Shown: one piece after another, positions 18,638-27,747 of the stretch
How the letters are laid out: each line of letters begins with the position of its first letter
How positions within the stretch are numbered: position 1 is the first letter of the stretch
Assembly (NCBI RefSeq): GCF_004322755.1
Contig: NZ_CP036401.1
Span: 3,224,001-3,288,000, forward strand
Source of the DNA: Pseudoduganella albidiflava
Lineage (GTDB): Bacteria; Pseudomonadota; Gammaproteobacteria; Burkholderiales; Burkholderiaceae_D
Length of the DNA: 64,000 nt
Direction: 5' to 3'
Program-made: the position numbers and the translations under genes
The notes under the pieces: generated by a model
Told to the model about the DNA's origin: nothing
What the model saw: only the letters and a program-made list of their open reading frames with translations
Databases searched by the model: none

Positions 18638-21600
18638 ATGCAAGGCGATTTCTCGGTATTGAACTTCGATCCCCACCAGCACGAGCGCGGCGTGGACGAA
18701 CCGGCCGATGGCGTGCTGCGCAATCTCAGCGGCGTGCTGCACCAGCAAGGCCGCGTGATGTCCGACGCAGACCTGACGGAGGGTGAACTGCTGGAACTGG
18801 GCTGGAACGGCCAGGCCGGACGCGACATCATCGGCGCCGGCATCTGCGCGGTGCCGGCCACGCAGCCGGAAGGCTTCAGCGTGGTGTCGGCCGTGGTCAG
18901 CGGCGGCAACGTGCTGGTATCGCTTTTGCCGGGCCACGCGTGGGCCGACGGCATCCTGACCCGGCTGGCCGGCGACGCGGCCGATCCGGCGGCACCGGTG
19001 CAGCGCCTGGCCAGCTATTTCGGCCCGCCGCTGACCACGCCGCTGCCCACGCCCGCGTCGATCGAGGACGGCGTGCGCGATGCGGTGATCCTGGAGGTGT
19101 CGGAAGAATCCATCCACGGCTTCCAGTATCCGCAGCGGCTGATCGAGCCGGCGCTGGGCGGGCCGGACACGTCGGAACGCTCGTTCGTGAATTTCCGCAT
19201 CCGGCTGCTGCGCCTGGAACCCGGCGAGGATTGCCTGTCGATCCGCGGCCGGCTGGCGGACGACCCGGCATCGAAGGGCCGGCTGACGGCTTCGCTGGCC
19301 CCGGTGGTCGCCATCGCCGGCGACTGCCCGGTGGTGGGTGGCGGCGGCTACACGGGCTTCGAGCACAACCTGTATCGCATCGAAGTGGCCGACGTGCCGC
19401 CCGCCACGCCGCCCCGCTTCAAGTGGAGCCAGTGGAATGGCGGCCTGGTGGGCCGCGGCAGGTTCGAGACGGGCACCAATCCCGATCGCATCATCCTCGA
19501 TGCGGGCCGCGCCCCGATCGTGCATTCCGGGCTGACCGAGTTCTACCTGGAAGCGCTCGAATACGATGAACTGATCGGCGCCTGGCAGGTCGTCTATGGC
19601 ACGCTGGCCACGCTGAACACGGACCACGACCTGGAGCTGGCCGCGCCAGCCACCTTCGGTACCCTGCCGGCCACCACGGAACCGGTGTTCATCCGGCTGT
19701 GGAACGGCATCGCCAATATCGCCGATTTCCCCGACGTGGCCAACCCGGCCGAGCTGCGCGACGGTATCCGTCTCGCCTTCGACGCGCCGGCGGCCGGCAA
19801 CTACCGGCCCGGCGACTACTGGACATTCACGGTGCGCGCCGGCGAAATCGCCAACCCGCAGGTGCTGGTCGACGACGCCCCGCCCACCGGCATCGTGTAC
19901 CACCGCGTGCCGCTGGCCGAATTGAACTGGACCGGCCCGCGCAACAACTTCGTGCCCGTCATCGAGGACTGCCGCCACCGCTTCGGCGCGCTGACCCGCA
20001 AGACCTGCTGCACTTTCCTGATCGGCGACGGTGTGCGCACCTTCGGCGACTTCAATTCGCTGGAGGTGGCGGCCATGCACCTGCCCGCGGCCGGCGGCGA
20101 ACTGTGCCTGCTGCCCGGCCTGCACCGCGCCAACCTGCGCCTGGAGGGTCGCCGCGACATCACGATCCACGGCTGCTCGCGCCGCACGGCGATCCTGCCG
20201 CGCACGGAAACACGCTTCCAGCCGATTTTCCATTTCGTCGACTGCAGCGGCATCCGCGTGCACACCGTCGACCTGCTCACCCTCGACGGTATCGACATCC
20301 TGATCGACGCCAGCCGCGATGTGCGGATCGACGCCACGCGCATGCTGGGCCGGCTGCACTGCATCCGCGCCAATGCCTCGGCCGGACTCCACATCGACAA
20401 CAACCGCCTGCACCTGCTCGATACCGCCGAGGGGCTGACGACGATCTCGCTGGAAGCGGACGACAGCCTCGTCGAGCGCAACACGCTCGTGCTGCTGCCG
20501 TTTACGGACAGGCCGGATCGTCCGGACGGACCCGACGACGATCCCACGCGCGACCCCGCCGACCCATGCGCCAGGCCGGAGGTGCTGTACCGCCACCCGC
20601 ACCTGGTGCTGGCGTATGCCCAGGCGGCATGGACCTACGTGCTCGCGCTGCTTGTGCTGCGCCAGCCTTACCGGGCGCTGGGCGGCATCCACCTGCGGGT
20701 CGGCTGCGAGCGGGTGCGCCTGCTGGAAAACGAGATCACCGGCGGGGCCGGCGACGGCATCGTGCTGGGCGGCGACCTCGATCCGCCGCCGCCGCCAAAT
20801 CCGGAACCGGTGCCGGACGACGATCCCCCAGTCGCAGTGAATGTGGTCGAGCGCGGCCAGTTCCGCGGCATCGTGCAGGACGAAGCCGGAACGGCGCTGG
20901 CCGGCGTCCCCGTGTATGTGGGGCCGACCGTCGACGAAGCCCGCCTGGCGCCGAGCGGCACGGACGGCCGGCTCGGCATCGCGACGAAGCCGGGCCCGAA
21001 CCTGCTGGCCGTCGCGCCATCCTTCCGCATCGTCAGGGTGACCCCGGTGACAGAACGGAACGGCATCCTGCACGTGATCGTCGTCGCGCCGCGCCAGCAG
21101 GACCGCGCGGCACCGGCCCGCTTCCTGCACGAGATCACCATCGAAGCCAACAAGGTCACGCTGATGGGATTGTCCGGCATCGGCTTCGCGCTGCGCGCAG
21201 GGGCCAGGCTGGCGACCCGCGGCGAAGCAGCGCCGGCGGGAACGCCGAAGGAAAACCTGCTGGCCCAGGTGGATGCGGCGCTGTTCAATCTCGCGCTGGC
21301 GCCGCTGCTGCGCGCCACCCATCCGGTGCGCGACCTGGTGATCCTGAATAACCGGCTCTATCGCAACCTGCGCAATCCCTTCACGGATGCGATGCTGGAG
21401 CAGGCCCAGGAAATCGGCCGCGGCGGCATTTCGCTGGCGATCGTCGATTCGCTGTTCATCGCGGGCAATCATGTCACCGAGAATGGCGCCAGCGCGGCCG
21501 ATCCGGCGTGCGGCGTGTTCATCGGCTGGGGCAACGACGTGGAAATCACCGACAATACGCTGACCGCCAACGGCGCCACCACCGCCGGCTTCGAGGACAA

Positions 21601-23125
21601 CCGCCGCGCCGGGCTGCGTGGCGGCATCTACCTGCGCTTTGCGGGCGCGCTCAGCGAAAAACTGTCCGCCTCCAGCGGCCGCAAGCCGGCATTGCGCGTG
21701 CATGACAACCGTGTCGACCAGCCGGCCGGGCGGGCCCTCACGGCGTTCGCGTTCGGTCCCGTGTCGGTCGCCAACAACCACTTCAGCAGCGAGTTCACGG
21801 GGCGCTTCGGCTTCATCGACGCGGCGTTCGGCTGCGTGCTGATCGTCAACCTGGGCGGCATCCACCGGCTGATCGCCCGGCTGCTGGGCGACCAGCTGGA
21901 GAACCCGGGCAACTACAGCGTGCAGGCCGAACGTTCGCTGCCGGGCGGAGAAACACTCTATGACGACAACTTCGCCCGGCTCGATACCGTCAACCGCTCG
22001 CTGATGTCGCAAGCCATCCTGTGCATGGACGACGTGAGCTATGCCAGCAACACCAGTTCCGTGATGCGGCGCGAACCCTTCTTCTGCAATACGGTGCTGA
22101 TCGGCGATACCGTGCGGGCCACCGGCGGCCGCCTGCGCGAAGAGGCCGTGCGCACGCTGTCGATGCTGAGCCTGGGGTTGCGGGGCAATATGACGGCGTT
22201 GAACCAGGCCGACCATTGCATCTTCGCTTTCCCGCCCAGGACCGGCCCGCACGTGCCGCAGACCGTCGACGCGCCCAATCACATTTTCGATCCGTCCTTC
22301 TGCCGCAATGCCACCGGGGGGCAGACCACCGTGGGCACGTTCGCCGCGCCGGCGCTGGCGGCGCATGCCGGTCAACTGGGCGGCACGATCGAGGCCGATG
22401 CCTTGCCCGAACGCGAACTGGCGCCGCTGGCCAGGCGCTATACGGTGGCCTCAGTCACCCATGTCGCCACCACGCAGGCGGCGCTGACACGCGCCTACCA
22501 GGCCGAGACGCTGCACCTGGAGGCCAAGCTGGGCGCCGACCACCCGAAGGTGCTGGAGCTCAAGGCGCAGACCGAGGGTGCCATGGCCACGCTGCAGGTG
22601 CTGGCCGTCTCGTCCGCCGCCGTGTCGCCACAGGCACCGCCGGACGGCAAGGGCTCGTCGCTGGGCGGCCAGCTGGTGGATGCCGCGAACCATGGCCAGC
22701 CCGGCCATGTCATCGAACTGGCGGACGCCAACGGCGCGAAGGCGGCAAGCGTCGGCGCCACCGACGGCAACGGCAACTTCGCCACCACCTTCGATGGCGA
22801 AGAAACCGCCCGCCTGGAGCAACTCGGCAAGCTGCTGCCGCGCGTGCTGGACGCCACTGGCAAGGTCGTGTTGACGAGCCAGGATGCCGTGACGCTGTCC
22901 CCTGGCGCGGATGTGCGCATCACGCTCGTGCTGCCACGGCAGCCCGGGCGCACGCCGCTGTCCAAGCTGAAGCTCGACGCCGCCCTGGAACAGCAGCTGC
23001 GCAAGGGAGGAATCGACGACGTGGAGGAAATCCTGGAAACCGACAAGGACGTGCTGGCCGAACTGGCCGGCGGCGTGGACGCGGCGGAACAGCTGACGGC
23101 GCTGGCGCGGCGGATATTAGGCTGA
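18638..23125 (+). CDS. Giant DUF6519 beta-helix protein (probable fibre/appendage)
   Basis: This 1,495-residue protein closes the injection operon. The N-terminus (FSVLNFDPHQHERGV to LHQQGRVMSDADLTE) is DUF6519-like, a domain usual at the end of eCIS loci. From about residue 470 on there are many beta-helix turns with Asn-rich corners (DNNRLHLLDTA, NNRLYRNLRNP, GNHVTENG, DNTLTANG), as in right-handed parallel beta-helices of fibres and sugar-binding proteins. A carboxypeptidase-regulatory-like insert (FRGIVQDEAGTALAGVPVYV) lies near residues 740-795 and a second one (LGGQLVDAANHGQPGHVIEL) near 1,340-1,395. The last 50 residues (GGIDDVEEILETDKDVLAEL) look like a helix-hairpin-helix pair. The AGGGGG site at 18627 fits the ATG at 18638. 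A fibre or receptor role is inferred. Confidence 0.85.
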   Translation: MQGDFSVLNFDPHQHERGVDEPADGVLRNLSGVLHQQGRVMSDADLTEGELLELGWNGQAGRDIIGAGICAVPATQPEGFSVVSAVVSGGNVLVSLLPGHAWADGILTRLAGDAADPAAPVQRLASYFGPPLTTPLPTPASIEDGVRDAVILEVSEESIHGFQYPQRLIEPALGGPDTSERSFVNFRIRLLRLEPGEDCLSIRGRLADDPASKGRLTASLAPVVAIAGDCPVVGGGGYTGFEHNLYRIEVADVPPATPPRFKWSQWNGGLVGRGRFETGTNPDRIILDAGRAPIVHSGLTEFYLEALEYDELIGAWQVVYGTLATLNTDHDLELAAPATFGTLPATTEPVFIRLWNGIANIADFPDVANPAELRDGIRLAFDAPAAGNYRPGDYWTFTVRAGEIANPQVLVDDAPPTGIVYHRVPLAELNWTGPRNNFVPVIEDCRHRFGALTRKTCCTFLIGDGVRTFGDFNSLEVAAMHLPAAGGELCLLPGLHRANLRLEGRRDITIHGCSRRTAILPRTETRFQPIFHFVDCSGIRVHTVDLLTLDGIDILIDASRDVRIDATRMLGRLHCIRANASAGLHIDNNRLHLLDTAEGLTTISLEADDSLVERNTLVLLPFTDRPDRPDGPDDDPTRDPADPCARPEVLYRHPHLVLAYAQAAWTYVLALLVLRQPYRALGGIHLRVGCERVRLLENEITGGAGDGIVLGGDLDPPPPPNPEPVPDDDPPVAVNVVERGQFRGIVQDEAGTALAGVPVYVGPTVDEARLAPSGTDGRLGIATKPGPNLLAVAPSFRIVRVTPVTERNGILHVIVVAPRQQDRAAPARFLHEITIEANKVTLMGLSGIGFALRAGARLATRGEAAPAGTPKENLLAQVDAALFNLALAPLLRATHPVRDLVILNNRLYRNLRNPFTDAMLEQAQEIGRGGISLAIVDSLFIAGNHVTENGASAADPACGVFIGWGNDVEITDNTLTANGATTAGFEDNRRAGLRGGIYLRFAGALSEKLSASSGRKPALRVHDNRVDQPAGRALTAFAFGPVSVANNHFSSEFTGRFGFIDAAFGCVLIVNLGGIHRLIARLLGDQLENPGNYSVQAERSLPGGETLYDDNFARLDTVNRSLMSQAILCMDDVSYASNTSSVMRREPFFCNTVLIGDTVRATGGRLREEAVRTLSMLSLGLRGNMTALNQADHCIFAFPPRTGPHVPQTVDAPNHIFDPSFCRNATGGQTTVGTFAAPALAAHAGQLGGTIEADALPERELAPLARRYTVASVTHVATTQAALTRAYQAETLHLEAKLGADHPKVLELKAQTEGAMATLQVLAVSSAAVSPQAPPDGKGSSLGGQLVDAANHGQPGHVIELADANGAKAASVGATDGNGNFATTFDGEETARLEQLGKLLPRVLDATGKVVLTSQDAVTLSPGADVRITLVLPRQPGRTPLSKLKLDAALEQQLRKGGIDDVEEILETDKDVLAELAGGVDAAEQLTALARRILG

Positions 23126-23227
23126 AGCGCCCTGCAGGTGGCAATGCAGGCGGAACTCGGCTGGATCGCCCGGCAGGTACTAATGCCGTTAAATTAAGCG
23201 CTATGCAGTACGTTTGAAGTGCATGCC

Positions 23228-23381
23228 TTCACCCCAACGTCGAAAGGCTGGGGTCAGACCCCGCCGGGGTGAAGCAGGGGTTTCGCGAAGCATGCTTCGC
23301 GCCTGCATAACGGTCCTGGCATGCATGCCAGGACTCCCTCCTGACCCCGGAATTTGCACTTGGGGTGGGCTTATCTCAGCG
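23228..23381. repeat. GGGGTCAGACCC-type dispersed element, copy 1
   Basis: The element begins TTCACCCCAA, contains the odd palindrome GGGGTCAGACCCC (23250-23262) and ends GACCCCGGAATTTGCAC (23343-23359). It matches the outer parts of a second copy at 37616-37693. Between its halves are two perfect palindromes, CGCGAAGCATGCTTCGCG (23284-23301) and a 22-bp one at 23313-23334, which copy 2 lacks. It sits in the 273-bp gap after the injection operon and just past the 3' end of the AraC gene. No gene is seen in this gap. Confidence 0.8.
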
Positions 23382-23398
23382 GCATTGCCGGCAGGCCC

Positions 23399-24229
23399 TC
23401 ACCGCCAGCAGCGGAACAGCCAGTAGCTTTCGTCGCGCGCCTGCCGGTCGATCAGCTCGGCCGGGGCGGTTCCGGCCAGCTTGCGGCATTCGCGGCCGAG
23501 GTGGGGCTGGTCGGAAAAGCCACTGGCACCGGCCAGGGTGGCCCAGTGCAGCGCGCCATGTGCGGCGGCTTCGCGGGCGTCGAGCAGTGCCGTTTCCAGG
23601 CGCTCGGCGCGGCGCAGCGCCCGCAACGACTGGCCGGTGGCTTGCCGGACCTTGCGTTCCACCTGGCGTTCGCACAGCCGGTCGAATCCTGCCGCTTCCC
23701 GTAACCGGTGCAGCCAGTTGACCTGGGGTGCCAAAGCGGTTTCGCCGTTGGCGGCGAGGAATGCCGACATACAGGCCACCCGGACGCTGTCATCGCCGGC
23801 CGCGGCAATGTCGTCCAGGAGTGTGTGCCACGCCGCCGGCAGCAGGTCACGCGCGGGCAGCAGGCGGTCGGCAAGGCTGGCCGGTGCAAGCCCGGCCAGG
23901 CGCGCGAAGGCGTCGGGGAAGAAGACCACGGTAAACGCGTGAATGCGCCCGGCACTGAAGGTGCTCGCCGGCCGGGTGAACGGGCCACCGACGACAATGG
24001 CGTCGAGCGCGGGCGCCTCCGACGACACGCCGTTATGGACCGTGCCCGACAGGAACCACGTGACGGTGCAGAACGGCTGCGCCGGGAAGCGGTTCAGGTG
24101 CGCGGCCGAGCCGATGCCGGTGTCGCGCCGGATGTACGCGCGTACCGCGGTGCCGTGCCCGGGAGGCGGCAGCAGCACGCCGGTCTCCGCATGTCGGAAT
24201 CGTTCAAGACCGGGGCCTGGCGCCGTCAT
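23399..24229 (-). CDS. AraC-family transcriptional regulator
   Basis: This 276-residue regulator has an N-terminal ligand/cupin-like region (residues about 1-150, with FCTVTWFLSGTVHNG and RIHAFTVVFFPDAFARLAGL, cited in part). The C-terminal part has two AraC helix-turn-helices, the second being ASGFSDQPHLGRECRKLAG. I start it at the ATG on 24229 (MTAPGPGLERF); an upstream in-frame start would run into the divergent membrane-protein gene. The two starts are only 17-35 bp apart, so control of that neighbour from a shared region is plausible. The stop lies next to the repeat element. Confidence 0.88.
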   Translation of the reverse strand: MTAPGPGLERFRHAETGVLLPPPGHGTAVRAYIRRDTGIGSAAHLNRFPAQPFCTVTWFLSGTVHNGVSSEAPALDAIVVGGPFTRPASTFSAGRIHAFTVVFFPDAFARLAGLAPASLADRLLPARDLLPAAWHTLLDDIAAAGDDSVRVACMSAFLAANGETALAPQVNWLHRLREAAGFDRLCERQVERKVRQATGQSLRALRRAERLETALLDAREAAAHGALHWATLAGASGFSDQPHLGRECRKLAGTAPAELIDRQARDESYWLFRCWR

Positions 24230-24246
24230 ACGATGCCTCCATCCCC

Positions 24247-24831
24247 ATGACCGGAAACCATCCCATGCCCGACCGCCCCGCCCTCCAGGCACTCCACCGC
24301 TGTTCCGGCCTCTTGCTGGCCGCGTTCGTGTGCATTCATCTCGTCAACCATGCCTTGCTGGCCATCGATGCGGCCAGCGCGTTTGCCTTCATGGACGTCT
24401 TTCGGCGCATCTACCGCCAGCCGCTGGTGGAAGCGCTGCTGCTGGCTGCGGTGCTGGCGCAGCTGGCGACGGGGCCCATGCTGGCCCGGCGTCGCACCAC
24501 GAGCGCCGGCCGTGCCGGACTGCTCGCCGCGGCCAGTGGCTATTATCTGTTGTTTTTCCTGCTCGTGCATGTGGCTGCCGTCCTGTGGGGCCGGCTGGGC
24601 CTGGGGCTCGATACCGATATCAGCTTCGCCGCGGCGGGCTTGCAGGCATGGCCCTCCATCGCTTTCTTCTTGCCCTACTATTTCCTGGCGGTGGCGGCCT
24701 TCTGCCTGCATGCGGGACTCGGCATCGGCCGCTTGTTCGCTATGCCGCCGTGCACGGCCGCGCTGGTGTCCGGCGCGGCGGGCGCACTGGCCGGCACGGC
24801 GATCGTGGGCGGGATGCTGGCGCTGCCCTAA
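24247..24831 (+). CDS. Small integral membrane protein, divergent from AraC gene
   Basis: This protein of about 190 residues has four or five predicted membrane spans (near residues 20-40, 60-75, 92-112, 135-158 and 165-190). Histidines lie at membrane positions (FVCIHLVNHALLAI and LLVHVAAVLW), a pattern reminiscent of heme b-binding four-helix proteins such as the succinate dehydrogenase membrane anchor, though too weak to name it. Start choices are ATG 24247 or 24265; GGAAAC at 24252 favours the latter. It is divergent from the AraC regulator with almost no intergenic space. The function is unknown. Confidence 0.7.
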   Translation: MTGNHPMPDRPALQALHRCSGLLLAAFVCIHLVNHALLAIDAASAFAFMDVFRRIYRQPLVEALLLAAVLAQLATGPMLARRRTTSAGRAGLLAAASGYYLLFFLLVHVAAVLWGRLGLGLDTDISFAAAGLQAWPSIAFFLPYYFLAVAAFCLHAGLGIGRLFAMPPCTAALVSGAAGALAGTAIVGGMLALP

Positions 24832-24947
24832 TGCCGAAACACGCATAAGCACGCACGTTAATCTTCGTGTTCAACTGGCTTGACTGTTCCTTATACTTTT
24901 TCCACTCGTGGCGAAGGTCGCCATATGTGAAACTCGCATAAGGAAAA

Positions 24948-25016
24948 ATGATGAAGCAGCACCTGCCCGGTTCTCGCCCGCCGCACATCCGCAATTGCCC
25001 CGCGAGGCCAGTGTGA
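24948..25016 (+). other. Possible 22-codon leader ORF upstream of desaturase gene
   Basis: AAGGA (24940) precedes ATGATGAAGCAG at 24948. The frame runs 22 codons and ends in TGA at 25014-25016, overlapping the probable GTG start of the desaturase gene (GTGA at 25013). This is the architecture of a translationally coupled leader. It could also be chance, because the desaturase frame itself stays open upstream to a GTG at 24908. Confidence 0.3.
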
Positions 25017-25978
25017 GCGCCGGTCCGAATCGTGCAGAGTACCTCGATGACGCCCACCGGCACCAGGTTGCCGCCGAGCGCGCACGGCCTCTGTGGCTGG
25101 CCGAGTGGCCGACCTGGCTGCTGATCGCGGTCATCCACGGCGGCTGGCTGCTCACGCTCGCGGGCTGGCAATCGCTCGGTGCACCGCTCGGCACGGTGCT
25201 GATGATCTGGTGGTGCGCGTGGTACCTGTCGCTGCAGCACGAGCTGATCCACGGCCACCCGACCCGCTGGCCCGCCGTGAACCGCCTGTTCGGGCTGGCG
25301 CCGCTGGCAGTCTGGTATCCGTACCGCCTGTACCGGGACAGCCACCTGCAGCATCACGTCGATGCCCACCTGACGCTGCCGGCCCTCGATACCGAAAGCT
25401 ATTACGTGGCGCCGGCCGAATGGGCCAGCATGAGCGCGCCGCTGCGCCGGCTGTACTGGTTCAACAAGACGTTCGCCGGGCGCCTGCTGATCGGGCCGGC
25501 GATCTCGATCGCGACCATGCTGGCTGAGGCGGTGCGCCAGCCGCTGCGCGGCGACTGGCGCTACGTGCCGATGTGGCTCGGACACACCGCCATGCTGGCC
25601 GCGCTGCTGTGGTGGATCGACCGCAGCTTCGGCGTGACACCAGTGTATTACCTGCTGGCGATCGCCTATCCGGCGCAATCGTTGTCGATGATCCGCTCGT
25701 ACTACGAGCACCGGCCCGCCGCGCAGCACAAGCAGCGCATCGTGCTGAACGAAGCGGGGCCCGTACTGCGGCTGCTGTTCCTGAACAATAACCTGCACCT
25801 GGTGCACCACGACCTGCCGTCGCTGCCCTGGTATCTGCTGCCCCGCGTGTACCGGGCGCGGCGCGCCGCCTACCAGGCCCGCAGCGGCGGGTTCCACGTG
25901 CGGGGATACGCCGGCCTGATGCGCCGTTACGGCTTGCGCCCTGTCGACGCGCCGGTCCACCCGGGAGTGCCGACATGA
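25013..25978 (+). CDS. Fatty-acid desaturase family membrane protein
   Basis: This protein of about 321 residues has the three histidine boxes of membrane di-iron desaturases: HELIHGH, HLQHH and, after two more spans, HLVHHDLPSLPW. Hydrophobic spans lie around WLLIAVIHGGWLLTLAG and AMLAALLWWID. These enzymes insert double bonds or hydroxylate acyl chains or carotenoids at the membrane. I prefer the GTG at 25013 (after GAGG), giving SAGPNRAEYLDDAHR; a GTG at 24908 would add 35 residues without a clear ribosome site. The 3' end overlaps the next gene (ATGA, 25975), so the two are co-translated. The substrate is unknown. Confidence 0.85.
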   Translation: MSAGPNRAEYLDDAHRHQVAAERARPLWLAEWPTWLLIAVIHGGWLLTLAGWQSLGAPLGTVLMIWWCAWYLSLQHELIHGHPTRWPAVNRLFGLAPLAVWYPYRLYRDSHLQHHVDAHLTLPALDTESYYVAPAEWASMSAPLRRLYWFNKTFAGRLLIGPAISIATMLAEAVRQPLRGDWRYVPMWLGHTAMLAALLWWIDRSFGVTPVYYLLAIAYPAQSLSMIRSYYEHRPAAQHKQRIVLNEAGPVLRLLFLNNNLHLVHHDLPSLPWYLLPRVYRARRAAYQARSGGFHVRGYAGLMRRYGLRPVDAPVHPGVPT

Positions 25979-26772
25979 CTTGGCGTGCCGCCCTGCCGAT
26001 GTACAACGTCTCGCCCCGGCTTCGGGAGGGATACAATGCCCTGCTGGAAGCCCTGTTGGTGGAGGCCGACGTAACCGCCGCGGTCGAGCTGGTCGACGAC
26101 CCCGGCACGCTGCTGGACTTCTGGCGCCGGCCCGACCTGCTGGTATCGCAAGCCTGTGGCTACCCGTACCTGGTGGCATTGCGCGGCCATGCCACGCTGC
26201 TCGCCACGCCCTGCTTCGACGTCCCCGGCTGCACCGGCAGCGACTATTCCAGCGTGCTGGTGGCACGCGCCGGCAGCGGCATCCGTACGCTGGAGGATGC
26301 GCGCGGCAAGGTCGCCGCCGTGAACGAGCGGCATTCGAACAGCGGGATGAACGCACTGCGGCATGCGGTGGCGCCGCTGGCCCGGGACGGGCGCTTCTTC
26401 GGCGCCATCGAATGGTCCGGCAGCCATGCCGCCAGCGTGCGCCTGGTGCGCGAGGGTGTGGCGGACGTAGCCGCGATCGACTGCGTCACGCATGCCTACC
26501 TTCAGCAGGAATATCCTGCCGCCCTGGCCGGCGTGGCAGCGCTAGGTTCTACGGCTGCTTCGCCCGGCTTGCCGCTGATCGCCGGCAGTGCCGTGCCACA
26601 TTCCTTGGTACGGCAATTGCGCGGCGCGCTGCTGGACCCGGGTCCGCGCTTGCGAGAGGCGATGAGCGCCCTGCGCATACGGGGCTTTGCCCATCGCGGC
26701 GTGAGCGATTACGCCAGGATCGCCGGACTGGAACGGGACGCTGCCCACCACGGCTACGCCGAACTGCGCTGA
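25975..26772 (+). CDS. PhnD-like substrate-binding protein without signal peptide
   Basis: This 265-residue protein resembles the phosphate/phosphonate-binding (PhnD-like, type 2 periplasmic) fold: WRAALPMYNVSP at the start, DLLVSQACGYPY, then LEDARGKVAAVNERHSNSGMNAL and VADVAAIDCVTHAYL. In PhnD proteins these contact the ligand. No signal peptide or lipobox is present, so it may work in the cytoplasm or be tied to the desaturase product. It starts within the stop of the desaturase gene. No ABC permease or ATPase is adjacent, so it is an orphan binding protein. Confidence 0.8.
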   Translation: MTWRAALPMYNVSPRLREGYNALLEALLVEADVTAAVELVDDPGTLLDFWRRPDLLVSQACGYPYLVALRGHATLLATPCFDVPGCTGSDYSSVLVARAGSGIRTLEDARGKVAAVNERHSNSGMNALRHAVAPLARDGRFFGAIEWSGSHAASVRLVREGVADVAAIDCVTHAYLQQEYPAALAGVAALGSTAASPGLPLIAGSAVPHSLVRQLRGALLDPGPRLREAMSALRIRGFAHRGVSDYARIAGLERDAAHHGYAELR

Positions 26773-26974
26773 ATCAACGCGATCATCCGCATGGTCGTCA
26801 GTGTCTTTTTCTCCACTATCCCAGCACCTTTCCGGGCCCGGTTTCAGGCCGCGTCTTCAACGAAGCAACCGTGTGTGCTGAGCGGTATTGCCGCTGGCAA
26901 AGCGTGGCGACTTCTGTCGTGTTTAAGAGACTTGTGGCAGACTTACACTAATTAGTTGCCAGAAGGATACTTTC

Positions 26975-27559
26975 ATGACGAAAGCTTCGGGATTGTTTTG
27001 TCTCCTGTTAGTGGCCGCACCTCTTCATGGTGCCGAGACGCCGGCCCGGCCCGACCTGCGAGAGGAACTACTGCGCATGCGCGCAGAAGACCAGCGCGCA
27101 CGCGGCGTGGGTGGCGTCATGGATCCGCAGGCAATGGGACGCGTGGATGCGGCAAATACGGCCCGGCTCAAGGAGATCGTCGCACAGGTTGGCTGGCCAA
27201 CCATCTCGCTGGTCGGTGGCGACGCAGCGGGAGCTGCCTGGTTGCTGGCCCAGCATGCAGACCAGGACCGGGCGTTCCAGGTCGACGTACTGGCGCGGAT
27301 CGAGAAACTGCTCGACTCCGGCGAAGCCACCCGCAAAGAATATGCTTACCTGTATGACCGTGTCCATGAACCGCAGCGGTATGGCACCCAGGGCACCTGC
27401 CTGGACTCTACCCGATGGGTGCCACGTCCGATCGAGAACGAGCGCGACGTGGACGAACGTCGCGCCGAGGTCGGCCTGCCAACGATGGCCGAGTACATTG
27501 CGATTGTCTCCAGGATATGCGGGGAATACGCTGTGCCGGCTCCGCGCACGGGCAAATAG
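26975..27559 (+). CDS. DUF6624-like secreted protein
   Basis: This 194-residue protein has an N-terminal signal peptide (GLFCLLLVAAPLHGAETPA, cleavage after AHGA-like residues near 20). The mature part has DLREELLRMRAEDQRAR, VDAANTARLKEIVAQVGWP and WLLAQHADQDRAFQ, which fit the DUF6624 family of uncharacterised exported proteins. Near the C-terminus two cysteines (GTCLDS, RICGEY) may form a disulfide. GAAGGATA precedes the ATG. It is monocistronic, with about 200 bp of gene-free sequence on each side. The function is unknown. Confidence 0.8.
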   Translation: MTKASGLFCLLLVAAPLHGAETPARPDLREELLRMRAEDQRARGVGGVMDPQAMGRVDAANTARLKEIVAQVGWPTISLVGGDAAGAAWLLAQHADQDRAFQVDVLARIEKLLDSGEATRKEYAYLYDRVHEPQRYGTQGTCLDSTRWVPRPIENERDVDERRAEVGLPTMAEYIAIVSRICGEYAVPAPRTGK

Positions 27560-27747
27560 ACTGGAAGCATACCGCACGGCTTCGTGAGTGCATATGCGAT
27601 GGGGCGGCAGCTGCGCTCCGCTGGACGTCAGCAAACCGCCAAGAGCGGACCAATGATCTGCATGCGGCGTTCGCCGCTGAGGAAATTGCTATTGGACGAT
27701 TGCTACCTGCTCTCGATGAGCAGGCAGCTTATCCGATCGACAATGAC

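Noticed and set aside
2..23125. Ordinary prophage
   Set aside because: No head, portal, terminase, lysis or integrase genes are present, and an eCIS-type AAA+ ATPase and DUF4255 protein are.
2..23125. Type VI secretion system
   Set aside because: No TssJLM membrane complex, ClpV or TssB/TssC sheath pair; the sheath is a single gp18-like protein.
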